Shown here one piece after another: positions 43,036-51,753 of a stretch of DNA of 64,000 nt. The notes below the pieces were generated by a model. It did not search any database. It worked only from the letters and a program-made list of their open reading frames with translations, and was not told the DNA's origin. Position 1 is the stretch's first letter. Each line of letters starts with the position of its first letter. The DNA is from Manganitrophus sp963718695 (GTDB lineage: Bacteria; Nitrospirota; Nitrospiria; SBBL01; Manganitrophaceae). The stretch lies in NCBI GenBank assembly GCA_963718695.1, contig OY970371.1, positions 1 through 64,000 on the forward strand, written 5' to 3'. The position numbers were made by a program, and so were the translations under genes.

Positions 43036-44067
43036 ATGCGAAAAGCGCTGGTGGGAATCATCCTTCTGGGACTGGTTGCTTGCGCGGGGGCCCCGATCGA
43101 AAAACGGCCGACGATTTTTTGGCCGGAGCCGCCCGATCCGCCGAAGATCACCTTCGTTCAAAACCTCACGCAGCCGAAAGATGTGGGGGTGAAACCGTCG
43201 TGGTTTAAGAAGGTCATCAATTTTATCTTCGGCGAAAAGGAGCCGCCATATCTGATCCGTCCCTCCGGGATTACGGTCGATCAAGAAGGGGGGGTCTATA
43301 TCGGCGACACCGGGTTACAGGCGGTCCATTATTTCAACGAGAAGAACCATGAATACCGGCAGTATTTCCGGCTTCCGGAGCCGTACGGACGATTGAAAAA
43401 TCCAATCGGGGTGGCGATCGACGGAGCAAAACGGCTTTATGTCGCCGACACCGATCTCAACCGAATCTTCGTTTATGATCCGGATGGGGAGTCGGTCCGG
43501 ATCATCGGTCGGGACGAGGAGATGCAGCGGATCTCCGGGATTGCAATCGATCGGTCGCGCGAGCGGCTTTATGCCGTCGATACGATGGGCCATCGGGTCC
43601 TGGTTTATAATCTCGCCGGAGAGAAGCAGGGGGAGATCGGAAAGAGGGGAACCGGCAATGGGGAGCTGAATTTTCCGACCTATGCCGCCGTCGATCACGA
43701 CGGCCGGCTCTACGTCTCCGACTCGCTGAATTTCAGGGTTCAGGTATTCGATGCCGACGGACAGTATCAATCGCAGATCGGGAGCCTCGGTGCGACGCTG
43801 GGGCAATTCTCCCGGCCGAAGGGGATCGCGGTGGACGGGGCGAACCAGCTCTATGTCGTCGATACCCTCTATGATAACGTTCAGATCTTCAATTCGTCGG
43901 GAGAGCTCCTCCTTCATTTTGGAAGATCGGGGATGGAGCCGGGCTTCTTCTGGCTCCCTTCGGGAATCGCCGTCGACCGGGAAGGGAAGATTTACGTCGC
44001 CGACTCGTACAACCAACGGGTCCAGGTGTTTCAGCTGCTGGAGGGGGAAAGCGTTCCGTCCTCGTAG
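43036..44067 (+). CDS. NHL-repeat beta-propeller lipoprotein (second)
   Basis: 343 residues from ATG 43036; an in-frame TTG at 42976 overlapping the barrel stop (TTGA) would add 20 basic residues. Lipobox LLGLVAC. Six NHL blades (PSGITVDQEGGVYIGDT, PIGVAIDGAKRLYVADT, YAAVDHDGRLYVSDS, PKGIAVDGANQLYVVDT, PSGIAVDREGKIYVADS). Clear paralogue of the protein at 38186: both share an N-terminal FGxxxP segment followed by blades in the same order. Confidence 0.88.
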   Translation: MRKALVGIILLGLVACAGAPIEKRPTIFWPEPPDPPKITFVQNLTQPKDVGVKPSWFKKVINFIFGEKEPPYLIRPSGITVDQEGGVYIGDTGLQAVHYFNEKNHEYRQYFRLPEPYGRLKNPIGVAIDGAKRLYVADTDLNRIFVYDPDGESVRIIGRDEEMQRISGIAIDRSRERLYAVDTMGHRVLVYNLAGEKQGEIGKRGTGNGELNFPTYAAVDHDGRLYVSDSLNFRVQVFDADGQYQSQIGSLGATLGQFSRPKGIAVDGANQLYVVDTLYDNVQIFNSSGELLLHFGRSGMEPGFFWLPSGIAVDREGKIYVADSYNQRVQVFQLLEGESVPSS

Positions 44068-44087
44068 GGGCGACGCGTGCGTCGCCC
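44065..44087. repeat. REP-like hairpin at operon junction
   Basis: TAGGGGCGACGC then GCGTCGCCC around a 2-nt loop (9-bp stem 44068-44076 with 44079-44087), overlapping the last bases of the NHL gene. Matches the GTAGGGGCGA head of the paired element at 48041. Confidence 0.65.
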
Positions 44088-44157
44088 GACATCAATTCCG
44101 TTGACAAAGAAACAAACGGTCATTAATATTATTCGCCGGATCGGAGAAATAGACTTA

Positions 44158-47100
44158 ATGAGGGGAACGTTTAGATCAAGCATCGGTCTTTGGGTCTTGT
44201 CGATCGCGCTCCTGATCGCTTTGGGAACGGTTGCATTGTCGCTTTTAGGCATTCCCTTCCGCGCTTCCTCCTCCGCGCAGCCGACGCCCGATCCGTTCAA
44301 TGAAGATGTCAGCAACACCAAGCACAACCTCTCGGCGAATCCGGTTCCGAATCCGAGCCTCTTCCAGCATCTCTTCGATCCCGATATGGAGCGAAACATT
44401 AAATCGACCGCCGGACCGAACGGAACGACCGAGGTCTGCGTTTTCTGCCACACCCCGCATGGCGCCAGCCAGGAGGGGGTCAAAATCCGGGCGCCGATCT
44501 GGAACCGAAATCTCTCCCCGGCGCATTATCAGATGTATGATCAGGTCTGGAGCAAATCGTTCGAGGCGAAGCCGAACGATCCCGGCCGCCCGACCGGCTA
44601 CTCGCGGCTCTGTCTTTCCTGCCACGACGGAACGATCGCCCTCGGCAGCTTGATCAACAAGCCGGGGAGCGGCGGATTCGATCCGGACGGCCGCAATCCG
44701 ATCCAGATGGAATATCCGACCGGCCAGACGCCGGCCGGACCTCCCGGAAGTATCCCGATCGGGGAAGGGGCGACCAAGCAGTCGACCCGCGTCCTGGGAC
44801 GCGACCTTCGGAACGATCATCCGATCTCGATGCGGTTTGATACCGAGCTGTTGTCGAAAGACCATGAGTTTGTCGATCCCGGTCCGCCGATCCGCCGGCC
44901 GTTTACACAGAGCACGCCGACGCCGCTCTCCCCCCTTCGGCGGGCGACCGGAAACAGCGTCGAGGTTTTTGATTCGGTTCAGTGCACCTCTTGCCACAAT
45001 CCGCACCAGGTCGATTTTCCAAAATTTCTTCGAGCCAACCGCCTTCAATCGATGACCTTCGCCAGCAGCCAGGCGGAGAAACATCCCGGTCAGCCCGGCA
45101 CGTCGGCGCCGCCGCAGGGAGGGGGGGCGATTATCTGCCTCTTCTGCCACGACAAGCCGGGATGGCCCTACAATGCGGCCGATCTGAATTCGCACTTCGG
45201 CGACCGCCAAACGGGGCAATTCGATGATTCGCGGCTCAAGCCCGGGGCGACCAACCTTCACAACAGTGAGACGCCCGTCGTCGCGGAGCGCGCCTGCCTC
45301 GTCTGCCACGATCCGCATACCCGCCAGGGGGCGGTCCGGATCATGCGGGAGGGGGTCGATCATGTCGGCAATGTGGCGATCGAGCAGACCTGCTTCCAGT
45401 GCCATCAGCCGCAGGAGACCTCGATTCTCCAAGCGCCGACCCGCGCTCCCGACATCATGACCCAGTTTTTTAAAGACCGGGAAGGGAACGGCAGTCACGG
45501 GGTGTCACCGACCGGGAGCGCGATGGACCTGAACTTGGCCCTTGGACATCAGCCGGTGTTTGTCGACCTGCCGAGCGAAGGGGTTCAGCTGGGAAGCGAT
45601 AACCGCCTTCCCTCTTTCTTCGGCGGTCCTTTTGCCGAGCCGCTCAACAACAAGATACCGACCGAGAACGCCCCGCCGACCCCCGATACCTCCCATGTCG
45701 AGTGCGTCGATTGCCACAACATGCACCGGGTCACACGGCGGAACCGGTTCGAAGGGATGCCCGGGGTCACGATCCGAAGCGGTATCGTCGCTTCCACGTT
45801 GAAGTCGGTCGACGAGCGCCGCGAGCCGTATATCTACGAGGTCTGCCTCCGCTGCCATGGGAACACGTTTAACAACCATGTCCGGGAGGCCCTCTTCACC
45901 GCGGTCGGCACCGGCAAGGTCGTCCAGGCGCGCGGCAACAATCCGGTCAATCCGGCGCTCGGCGTCAATGCGCACGGGAGCAACAAACGGAAGGAATTCG
46001 ATCCGACCGCTGTTCCGTTCTATCCGGAGAATTTCCGGATCCAGAACCCGGCCGATCTGAATGGGCCGCTGATTCCCGATCCGAACCCGCCCCGATTTAA
46101 TCATTCGTTTCACCCGGTCTTTCAACCGGGGAGAAACCAGTCGGGAGTCTTGAACAATTACACACTCAACATGTCGGTTCCGACGCAGCAGGGACAGTTC
46201 CTCGGAAGAATGGGACTCAGCCGGGAGAAGACAATCCACTGCACCGACTGCCATAACACCGATCTTTTTGGGACTTTTCTGGGGGGAGCGCTTCCTTTGA
46301 ATCGGGTCTTCGGCGCCCTTGGCTTTCCGGCGTTGACCAGTTGTTGGGACGGGAGCCAAAATGTGAGCTGTCCCGATTACCCCGGGCCGATTACCTTTGA
46401 TGATACAAGAGGGACGGCTTATCGGCGTCCGACCGACGTTCCTCCCGATATTCCAATCAATCCTGAAGGGAACCGGATGGCGAGTCTGAACGATCCGAAC
46501 ACCGCCCAGGGACCGCATGGATCGAATTATAAGAGAATCTTGCGAGCCAACTATGACACAAAGGTGGGATCGGCAGAGCAAAGGCTGTGTGGGGATAACC
46601 TTGTCATTGGGACCTGTCCAGGCGGCAATGGGAAAGCAACCTACAATCCTCAGAACTTCGCGCTCTGTTTCAATTGCCATGCCGAGGCCGCATTCATTAC
46701 CCCCGCCTGGACCGATTCAGGGCCTGGGGTGGAGAACTGTTCTACAGACGCCAACGGCAACTTTATTCCACCCAAAGCGCGCCTCACCAATTTTTACAGA
46801 TGCTCCACCGGCAATGTCGATGGACAAACTTCAGGGGGCAATCTCCACATGCTTCACCTGGTGGGTCGGACGAACGCCCGTTGTCATGAATGCCATAACA
46901 ATGTCCATAGCAACGTTGAGGCCGGAAATACGATGTATGTCGGCTTGAACAATTCGAACTTCGTCAATAACAATCCCGGCCATAATTTGGATACCCACCT
47001 GATCAACTTCCAGCCCAACATTAGGGGAAATCGGCCCGGCGACACAGCATCTGATATTCGCGGCCAGGGGGACCATGTGATGTGGGGAGATGGTGAGGTC

Positions 47101-47217
47101 GTCAATCCGACCGACTTTTTAGTCGGCCACACAGGCCCGGGTTGCAACCTGCGATGCCACGGATTTAGTATGGACCATAATACCGATGCCCATTCCGTCG
47201 TCAACGGCCAGAAATAG
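44158..47217 (+). CDS. Large extracellular-type 12-haem c-type cytochrome
   Basis: 1,019 residues from ATG 44158 (an upstream in-frame GTG lies inside the hairpin repeat). N-terminal hydrophobic segment, then 11 CXXCH sites (CVFCHTPH, CLSCHDG, CTSCHNPH, CLFCHDK, CLVCHDPH, CFQCHQPQ, CVDCHNMH, CLRCHGN, CTDCHNTD, CFNCHAEA, CHECHNNVH) and one CX3CH (CNLRCHGF) near the C-terminus. Haems are widely spaced, unlike compact periplasmic cytochromes, and many motifs carry a second His two or three residues on, which could be an axial ligand. Probably the outer-surface terminal electron acceptor or donor of the conduit. Confidence 0.92.
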   Translation: MRGTFRSSIGLWVLSIALLIALGTVALSLLGIPFRASSSAQPTPDPFNEDVSNTKHNLSANPVPNPSLFQHLFDPDMERNIKSTAGPNGTTEVCVFCHTPHGASQEGVKIRAPIWNRNLSPAHYQMYDQVWSKSFEAKPNDPGRPTGYSRLCLSCHDGTIALGSLINKPGSGGFDPDGRNPIQMEYPTGQTPAGPPGSIPIGEGATKQSTRVLGRDLRNDHPISMRFDTELLSKDHEFVDPGPPIRRPFTQSTPTPLSPLRRATGNSVEVFDSVQCTSCHNPHQVDFPKFLRANRLQSMTFASSQAEKHPGQPGTSAPPQGGGAIICLFCHDKPGWPYNAADLNSHFGDRQTGQFDDSRLKPGATNLHNSETPVVAERACLVCHDPHTRQGAVRIMREGVDHVGNVAIEQTCFQCHQPQETSILQAPTRAPDIMTQFFKDREGNGSHGVSPTGSAMDLNLALGHQPVFVDLPSEGVQLGSDNRLPSFFGGPFAEPLNNKIPTENAPPTPDTSHVECVDCHNMHRVTRRNRFEGMPGVTIRSGIVASTLKSVDERREPYIYEVCLRCHGNTFNNHVREALFTAVGTGKVVQARGNNPVNPALGVNAHGSNKRKEFDPTAVPFYPENFRIQNPADLNGPLIPDPNPPRFNHSFHPVFQPGRNQSGVLNNYTLNMSVPTQQGQFLGRMGLSREKTIHCTDCHNTDLFGTFLGGALPLNRVFGALGFPALTSCWDGSQNVSCPDYPGPITFDDTRGTAYRRPTDVPPDIPINPEGNRMASLNDPNTAQGPHGSNYKRILRANYDTKVGSAEQRLCGDNLVIGTCPGGNGKATYNPQNFALCFNCHAEAAFITPAWTDSGPGVENCSTDANGNFIPPKARLTNFYRCSTGNVDGQTSGGNLHMLHLVGRTNARCHECHNNVHSNVEAGNTMYVGLNNSNFVNNNPGHNLDTHLINFQPNIRGNRPGDTASDIRGQGDHVMWGDGEVVNPTDFLVGHTGPGCNLRCHGFSMDHNTDAHSVVNGQK

Positions 47218-47219
47218 AA

Positions 47220-48037
47220 ATGTCTTCTGCAAGAAAACTGATTTTCCTCTCTCTTTTCCTCTTTATTCCGATTGCGCTCTTTTTCTACTTTTTCTCCGGT
47301 CAGCCGGAAATCCCTCCTGAAATGGTCCTCATCCCCTCCGGGGAGTTCATCATGGGGAGTAATGAGGTCGATACCTCCGGTAATAACCAAGCCGAGTTCG
47401 GGAATAAAAAGCCATGGTATCTCGATGAACATCCGGAGCGCACGCTCTCGATTTCAGACTTCCTCATCGATCGATACGAGGTGACAAATCAGGAGTATGC
47501 GGTGTTTATCGAACAGCGCCAGCGGCGCCCCCCCCCTCTTGGAAAGAGGGGCGCTATCCCGAGGGGCAGGCGAACTTTCCGGTGACCGATGTGAACTGGT
47601 TCGAGGCCGAGGATTATTGCGAATGGATGGGAAAGCGCCTCCCGACGGAGGCGGAGTGGGAGAAGGCGGCGCGGGGACCGCACGGCTATCTCTATGTCTG
47701 GGGAAATCAATTCGACGCAACGAAGGCCAACGTCAGCGCCGGCGGCCACGGCGGCATTACCCCCGTCGGACGATGGAAAGAAGACCGAAGCTTCTATGGC
47801 GTCTTCGATTTAAACGGCAATGTCATGGAGTGGGTCGCCGACTGGTACAAACAATATCCGGGCGGCGATCATCAGAGCCCCGACTTCGGGGAGCTATTCA
47901 AGATCGCCAAAGGAGACGCTTTTGGTGAGTCGGGCCATTACTCCCTTCCTATTTTTTCCCGTCTTCCCTTCCGGCAAAACGTCGCGCCGACCGACCGTTT
48001 CCCTTTCCTGGGGTTTCGGTGTGCGAAGGGGTATTAA
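47220..48037 (+). CDS. FGE-sulfatase (SUMF1)-type protein, broken by frameshift at poly-C
   Basis: Begins 2 bp after the 12-haem gene. Signal-anchor then an FGE/SUMF1 fold: MVLIPSGEFIMGS, DRYEVTNQEYAVFIE in frame one, and VNWFEAEDYCEWMGKRLPTEAEWEKAARG, DLNGNVMEWVADW, GFRCAKGY in frame two. The switch lies at nine C (47528-47536); ten C would read PPPSWKEGRYPEG and restore a protein of about 272 residues. Either a base-calling error, slippage or true inactivation. Members modify or bind partners in many ways; whether this one matures the cytochrome complex is unknown. Confidence 0.8.
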
Positions 48038-48040
48038 GGC

Positions 48041-48108
48041 GTAGGGGCGAGGCGGTGCCTCGCCCTGTCTGTTTACAAAAGAAGGGCGACCCACCGGGTC
48101 GCCCCTAC
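48041..48108. repeat. REPIN-like paired inverted hairpins
   Basis: Two 9-bp-stem hairpins, GGGCGAGGC/GCCTCGCCC (48045-48065) and GGGCGACCC/GGGTCGCCC (48084-48104), separated by an 18-nt spacer. The outer ends GTAGGGGCGA (48041) and TCGCCCCTAC (to 48108) are exact inverse complements, the layout of REP doublets mobilised by RAYT transposases. No RAYT gene is in the window. Confidence 0.75.
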
Positions 48109-48450
48109 AAGTTGACAGGCCCTGTCATGAGGATGGACAAAGGAGGAACGATCATATTAACGGTACCTGGTTTGTGGTAATTCTCAAACTGCGTGACGGC
48201 GACCCCATCCCAAAAATCAATGGGGTGACGCTTCGAATCAAGGAAGTCAGGGCTGTCTAAAACGCCCTTCCTCCATTTCCCGCCGTGAACATTCGAAAGT
48301 TAAAAACGCTCGGTTTCAGCGGGCCTTTTTCCGGCGGCCGCCATGCACCGAGAAAAGTCTTGTCAGAGCATCCGGGTAGAAAATCATTCTTTCGCTAATG
48401 ATTGAATCGCGTCTATCGTCGGCAGTCACAATGGACCACCCACGCCAATC
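48109..48450. other. Intergenic stretch, possible gene remnant
   Basis: 342 bp without a gene that I can support. One plus-strand frame (about 48150-48260) reads GTWFVVILKLRDGD then PIPKINGVTLRIKEV before TAA, lacks a start codon in frame and could be the 3' end of a decayed gene. Convergent ends of the FGE gene and the propeller operon meet here. Confidence 0.4.
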
Positions 48451-51400
48451 TTACCTCGCCGTATCGACCGCCAACGCCGTCGGCTGATCGAGCCCGGTGT
48501 TTGCGCCCGCGATTGTTTCGTGCGAGACCGCCCCTTCGGCTTGGCTGGCGTTGGTGAAGATGTAGACCTCGTTTTCTCCCTTGTCCGCCACATAGAGAAG
48601 ATCCCCAACAACATCGAGGAAGAGGGCAGAGGGATCCTGGTAAGAATCGCCTGCGGAGAGGATGCGGGCGGGAGCGCTGTTCCCGTTTAGAGCGGAGGCC
48701 TGCTCGAAGACTAAGATTTCCGGTGATCCTTCATTTAAAACATAGAGAATGTCCCGTCTCCAATCGATCGCAACAGCGACCGGCGCATTGATCTCGGTCG
48801 CTTCTCCGCCGATCTCCGCATCCGGCGTCACCGAGCCATTCAGATCTTCCACATTCTTGAAGACCAACACCGAATTGCCCCCATGATTGGCCACATAGAG
48901 GATCTTCTGTTCCAAATCGAGCGCCAGACCCCGCGGGCTATTGAGAGGAGTGCTCGTGATGACCTGATCCGGGACCGCGTTGTTCGTAAAGCTGCCGGCG
49001 GCGCGGAAGACGAGGAGGCTGTTGCAAGGGGTCGTCGTGTCGGTGCAATCGGTGCCGGAGTTCGAGACATAGAGCCGGTTCCGGTCATAATCGATGGCCA
49101 GCCCCGCCGGATTGTTGAGCTTCGTGTCGGGGCTGGCGCAGGTCGTCCCCGCCGGGCTGCAGAGCTTTCGGGGCAAGCGGAGGGCAATTCGAGCGGACGC
49201 GGTCGCATCCGGATAAGGGGAGACCAGGTTCAGGGAGGTATCGGATGAGATGGACGAAACGACCAGTGTGGTCGTCCCGACTCTAATCTGATCGCCGAGG
49301 GCCAGTTCCGTTTTAAAGGCGGTTCCGGTCCCGATCACCGTCGAGATGCCTTCCGTAACGGAGACCGTGCCGGTCAAAGGGAGATTTCCATCGGAACGGC
49401 TTGCCTGGGTAAAGAGTATGATCGAATCATCCGAGGTGACCGACGGATCTCCCGGGTCGGCAACGTAGAGGAGATCCCGCCTTGGATCGACAGCGGCGGC
49501 CGATGGGCCGACAAGCCGATTTTCTCCACCGCTCCACACTTGGCTTGGAGAGAGATTTCCTGCCGCGCTGAAGAGGAGGAAAGCGCCTTGCGAACATTGG
49601 TTCGGAGGTAGGGTGCAGGTCGGGTCGATCGGCTCACCGAGGAAGAGCCGCTCTCCTCCCCGGCGGGTATCCACCCAGAGCGCACCGGTAATCTGAGTAT
49701 TGGAAGAGGGAAAGAGGATCCCCGTGTTTTCTCCGACGAGCTTCCGATCAGGTTGGACCGCGCCGTTGAGGGTGCTGGCGTTATCGAATATATAGACGGA
49801 GTTGTTTCCACGATTAATAATAAAGAGCCGATCTTTGGCGGCGTTTATAAAAGGGGCGGTTGGCGCGTTTAATCGATTTTCCAAAGGTACGGAGGCGGAG
49901 GAGGTAAGAATCCGGTCTGGAGCGGTGTTCCCCTGTTTTCCACTGGCGTTATCGAAGGCGAGGATATTATTGTTCTCGGTGTTAACGGCATAAAGGATAT
50001 CCTTATCCGAATCGATGAAAAGTCCGAAAGGGCGGATTAACTGAGTGTCCGCTCCGACGATCGTCCGGGGCGAAGGGTCGAGCGTATTTAGGTCGTAGAC
50101 GGCGACGCCGTTGAGGTTGTCATTTGCCACGTAAGCGAAACCTCTCCCCTCGTCAACCGACATGGATAAGGGGCGGTTGAGACCGGTGGTGAAGGTGGTG
50201 ACCGGAGCGGGAAGCGTTACATTTTTTATATTTCCGGGAGGTGGATCGGGGAGATCCGCGAGGCGTTCGAGGATGGTATTGAGGTCATAGACCCGAAGCT
50301 CATCGGGATTCAACAGAAGAAAGAGGAGGAGATTTCGGGTTTTGTCGACATAAATCGCACGGGGGGAGAAAGTGCCGTTTCTGAGAATCGTCCAGCTCGG
50401 GGGGGCGTTCTTTATCGGGTCTTCGCCGACATCCTCCAGGGCCGGGCTGACATGATCATAGACGGCGATCAACGGCGCGTTGGAGATGATGCGACTATTG
50501 AGCACATACAGTCGATCCTCTTCACTGTCATAGGAGAAGGAGATCGGCAATTCCAATCGGGTGGCGGAGCCGGTGTTCATCTTTGTCGGCGCGATATTTC
50601 CCTCCATCCCGAAGAGCAGGACCGTGTTGTCCGATCTGTTTGCGACGTAGATCCGTTCTCGTTGTGAATCGATGGCGATGCCGGTCGCGCCGGGGAGCTC
50701 CGTCTGATCTCCGAAGATGACCCGAGCCGGGGCGAGATCGCAGAAGGCATCGGCACAGGCGGTGAAGGGGCTGGCGAAAATGACCAAGGCGCTGTCGCCG
50801 CTCCCCGCGTGGCCGTGGTTGATCACATAGATCTGATCCAGGACGGTATCGACGTCGATCCCCTCCGGCGCGGCGAGGAGGGTGTTCGGCCCGGTCAGAA
50901 TCCGATCGGCGGAGGTCGGGCCTGATTGGGTGGAGGCATCCTCATAAATGAGAATCGCCGCTTGGCCTTCCCCAGATCTCTGAACGGCATAGAGCCGGTC
51001 GTTCGCGCTGTCGATGAAAAGGCCGGCCGGTGGCGCGATCAGCGAGATTGTCCGCGTCGGAGGGAGATCTCCTTGGGCAGAAAATTGAGAAGCGTTTTCA
51101 TAGATGAGAATAGAGCCGGTTCCTCCGTTCGAGATGTAAAGGATGTCCCGCGCCGGATCTAAGGCAAGGGACCCCGGCGAAGCGAGCAGGGTGGAAGCGC
51201 CCGAGATGATATTGCAAGGGGCGATATTTCCGCTGAGCAGGGTGGTTTCCGAACAGCCGGGCTCGAAGACCAGAATCGATGCATTCCCCTCGTTGGAGAC
51301 GTAAAGCCGCTGCCGTGTCGCGTCATAGGCAACTGCATTGGGGCGGCGGAGCCCGGTTTGCGGCCCAGAAATGACCCGGGTCGCTGAAGCAGACCCGGCC

Positions 51401-51753
51401 GGCGGTTCGAGCTCGGAGGCGTTTTCATAGATCAAGATGGCATTCTGGCCCGTGTTGGCCACGTAGAGGGTATCTGTCGTCTTGTCCAAGAAGAGACCGA
51501 TCAGACCGGCGAGGGTTTCGGGGAAGTGACGGTCGGGGGAGAGATCCCCTTCGGCCGTTTGGGCCTGATCAAAAGCGAGGAAGCTGCCCGTTCCCGCATT
51601 TGCGAGGTAGAGGTTCCCATCGCCCCGTGGAAGGCCGGGCTCTTCCCGGACCCGGTTCCCTTCATCACGGCCCTTATTGCACCCCTGAAGCCCTCCTATT
51701 CCAAGAGCGACAAAAAGGACGATAATCCAATGTGCATGTCTCATGTTGATCAC
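48451..51753 (-). CDS. Giant beta-propeller lipoprotein, paralogue 1 (intact)
   Basis: 1,100 residues, lipobox GLQGC (Cys25). Almost the whole length is about 20 repeats of 45-55 residues, consensus LYVANxGxNSILIYENAS followed by an outcrop and PxGIAVD, i.e. NHL/YVTN-type blades enough for about three propellers. About residues 790-855 a non-propeller insert (TGTVSVTEG, GTGTAFKTEL, GDQIRVGTTT, SDTSLNL) interrupts a blade. Last and only unbroken member of the three-gene set; starts by ATGA overlap with paralogue 2. Probably outer-membrane or surface anchored; ligand unknown. Confidence 0.9.
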   Translation of the reverse strand: MINMRHAHWIIVLFVALGIGGLQGCNKGRDEGNRVREEPGLPRGDGNLYLANAGTGSFLAFDQAQTAEGDLSPDRHFPETLAGLIGLFLDKTTDTLYVANTGQNAILIYENASELEPPAGSASATRVISGPQTGLRRPNAVAYDATRQRLYVSNEGNASILVFEPGCSETTLLSGNIAPCNIISGASTLLASPGSLALDPARDILYISNGGTGSILIYENASQFSAQGDLPPTRTISLIAPPAGLFIDSANDRLYAVQRSGEGQAAILIYEDASTQSGPTSADRILTGPNTLLAAPEGIDVDTVLDQIYVINHGHAGSGDSALVIFASPFTACADAFCDLAPARVIFGDQTELPGATGIAIDSQRERIYVANRSDNTVLLFGMEGNIAPTKMNTGSATRLELPISFSYDSEEDRLYVLNSRIISNAPLIAVYDHVSPALEDVGEDPIKNAPPSWTILRNGTFSPRAIYVDKTRNLLLFLLLNPDELRVYDLNTILERLADLPDPPPGNIKNVTLPAPVTTFTTGLNRPLSMSVDEGRGFAYVANDNLNGVAVYDLNTLDPSPRTIVGADTQLIRPFGLFIDSDKDILYAVNTENNNILAFDNASGKQGNTAPDRILTSSASVPLENRLNAPTAPFINAAKDRLFIINRGNNSVYIFDNASTLNGAVQPDRKLVGENTGILFPSSNTQITGALWVDTRRGGERLFLGEPIDPTCTLPPNQCSQGAFLLFSAAGNLSPSQVWSGGENRLVGPSAAAVDPRRDLLYVADPGDPSVTSDDSIILFTQASRSDGNLPLTGTVSVTEGISTVIGTGTAFKTELALGDQIRVGTTTLVVSSISSDTSLNLVSPYPDATASARIALRLPRKLCSPAGTTCASPDTKLNNPAGLAIDYDRNRLYVSNSGTDCTDTTTPCNSLLVFRAAGSFTNNAVPDQVITSTPLNSPRGLALDLEQKILYVANHGGNSVLVFKNVEDLNGSVTPDAEIGGEATEINAPVAVAIDWRRDILYVLNEGSPEILVFEQASALNGNSAPARILSAGDSYQDPSALFLDVVGDLLYVADKGENEVYIFTNASQAEGAVSHETIAGANTGLDQPTALAVDTAR

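Noticed and set aside
44245..46680. Long minus-strand frames opposite the 12-haem cytochrome
   Set aside because: The CXXCH-rich plus-strand protein explains the region; the antisense products are Arg/Gly-rich artefacts.
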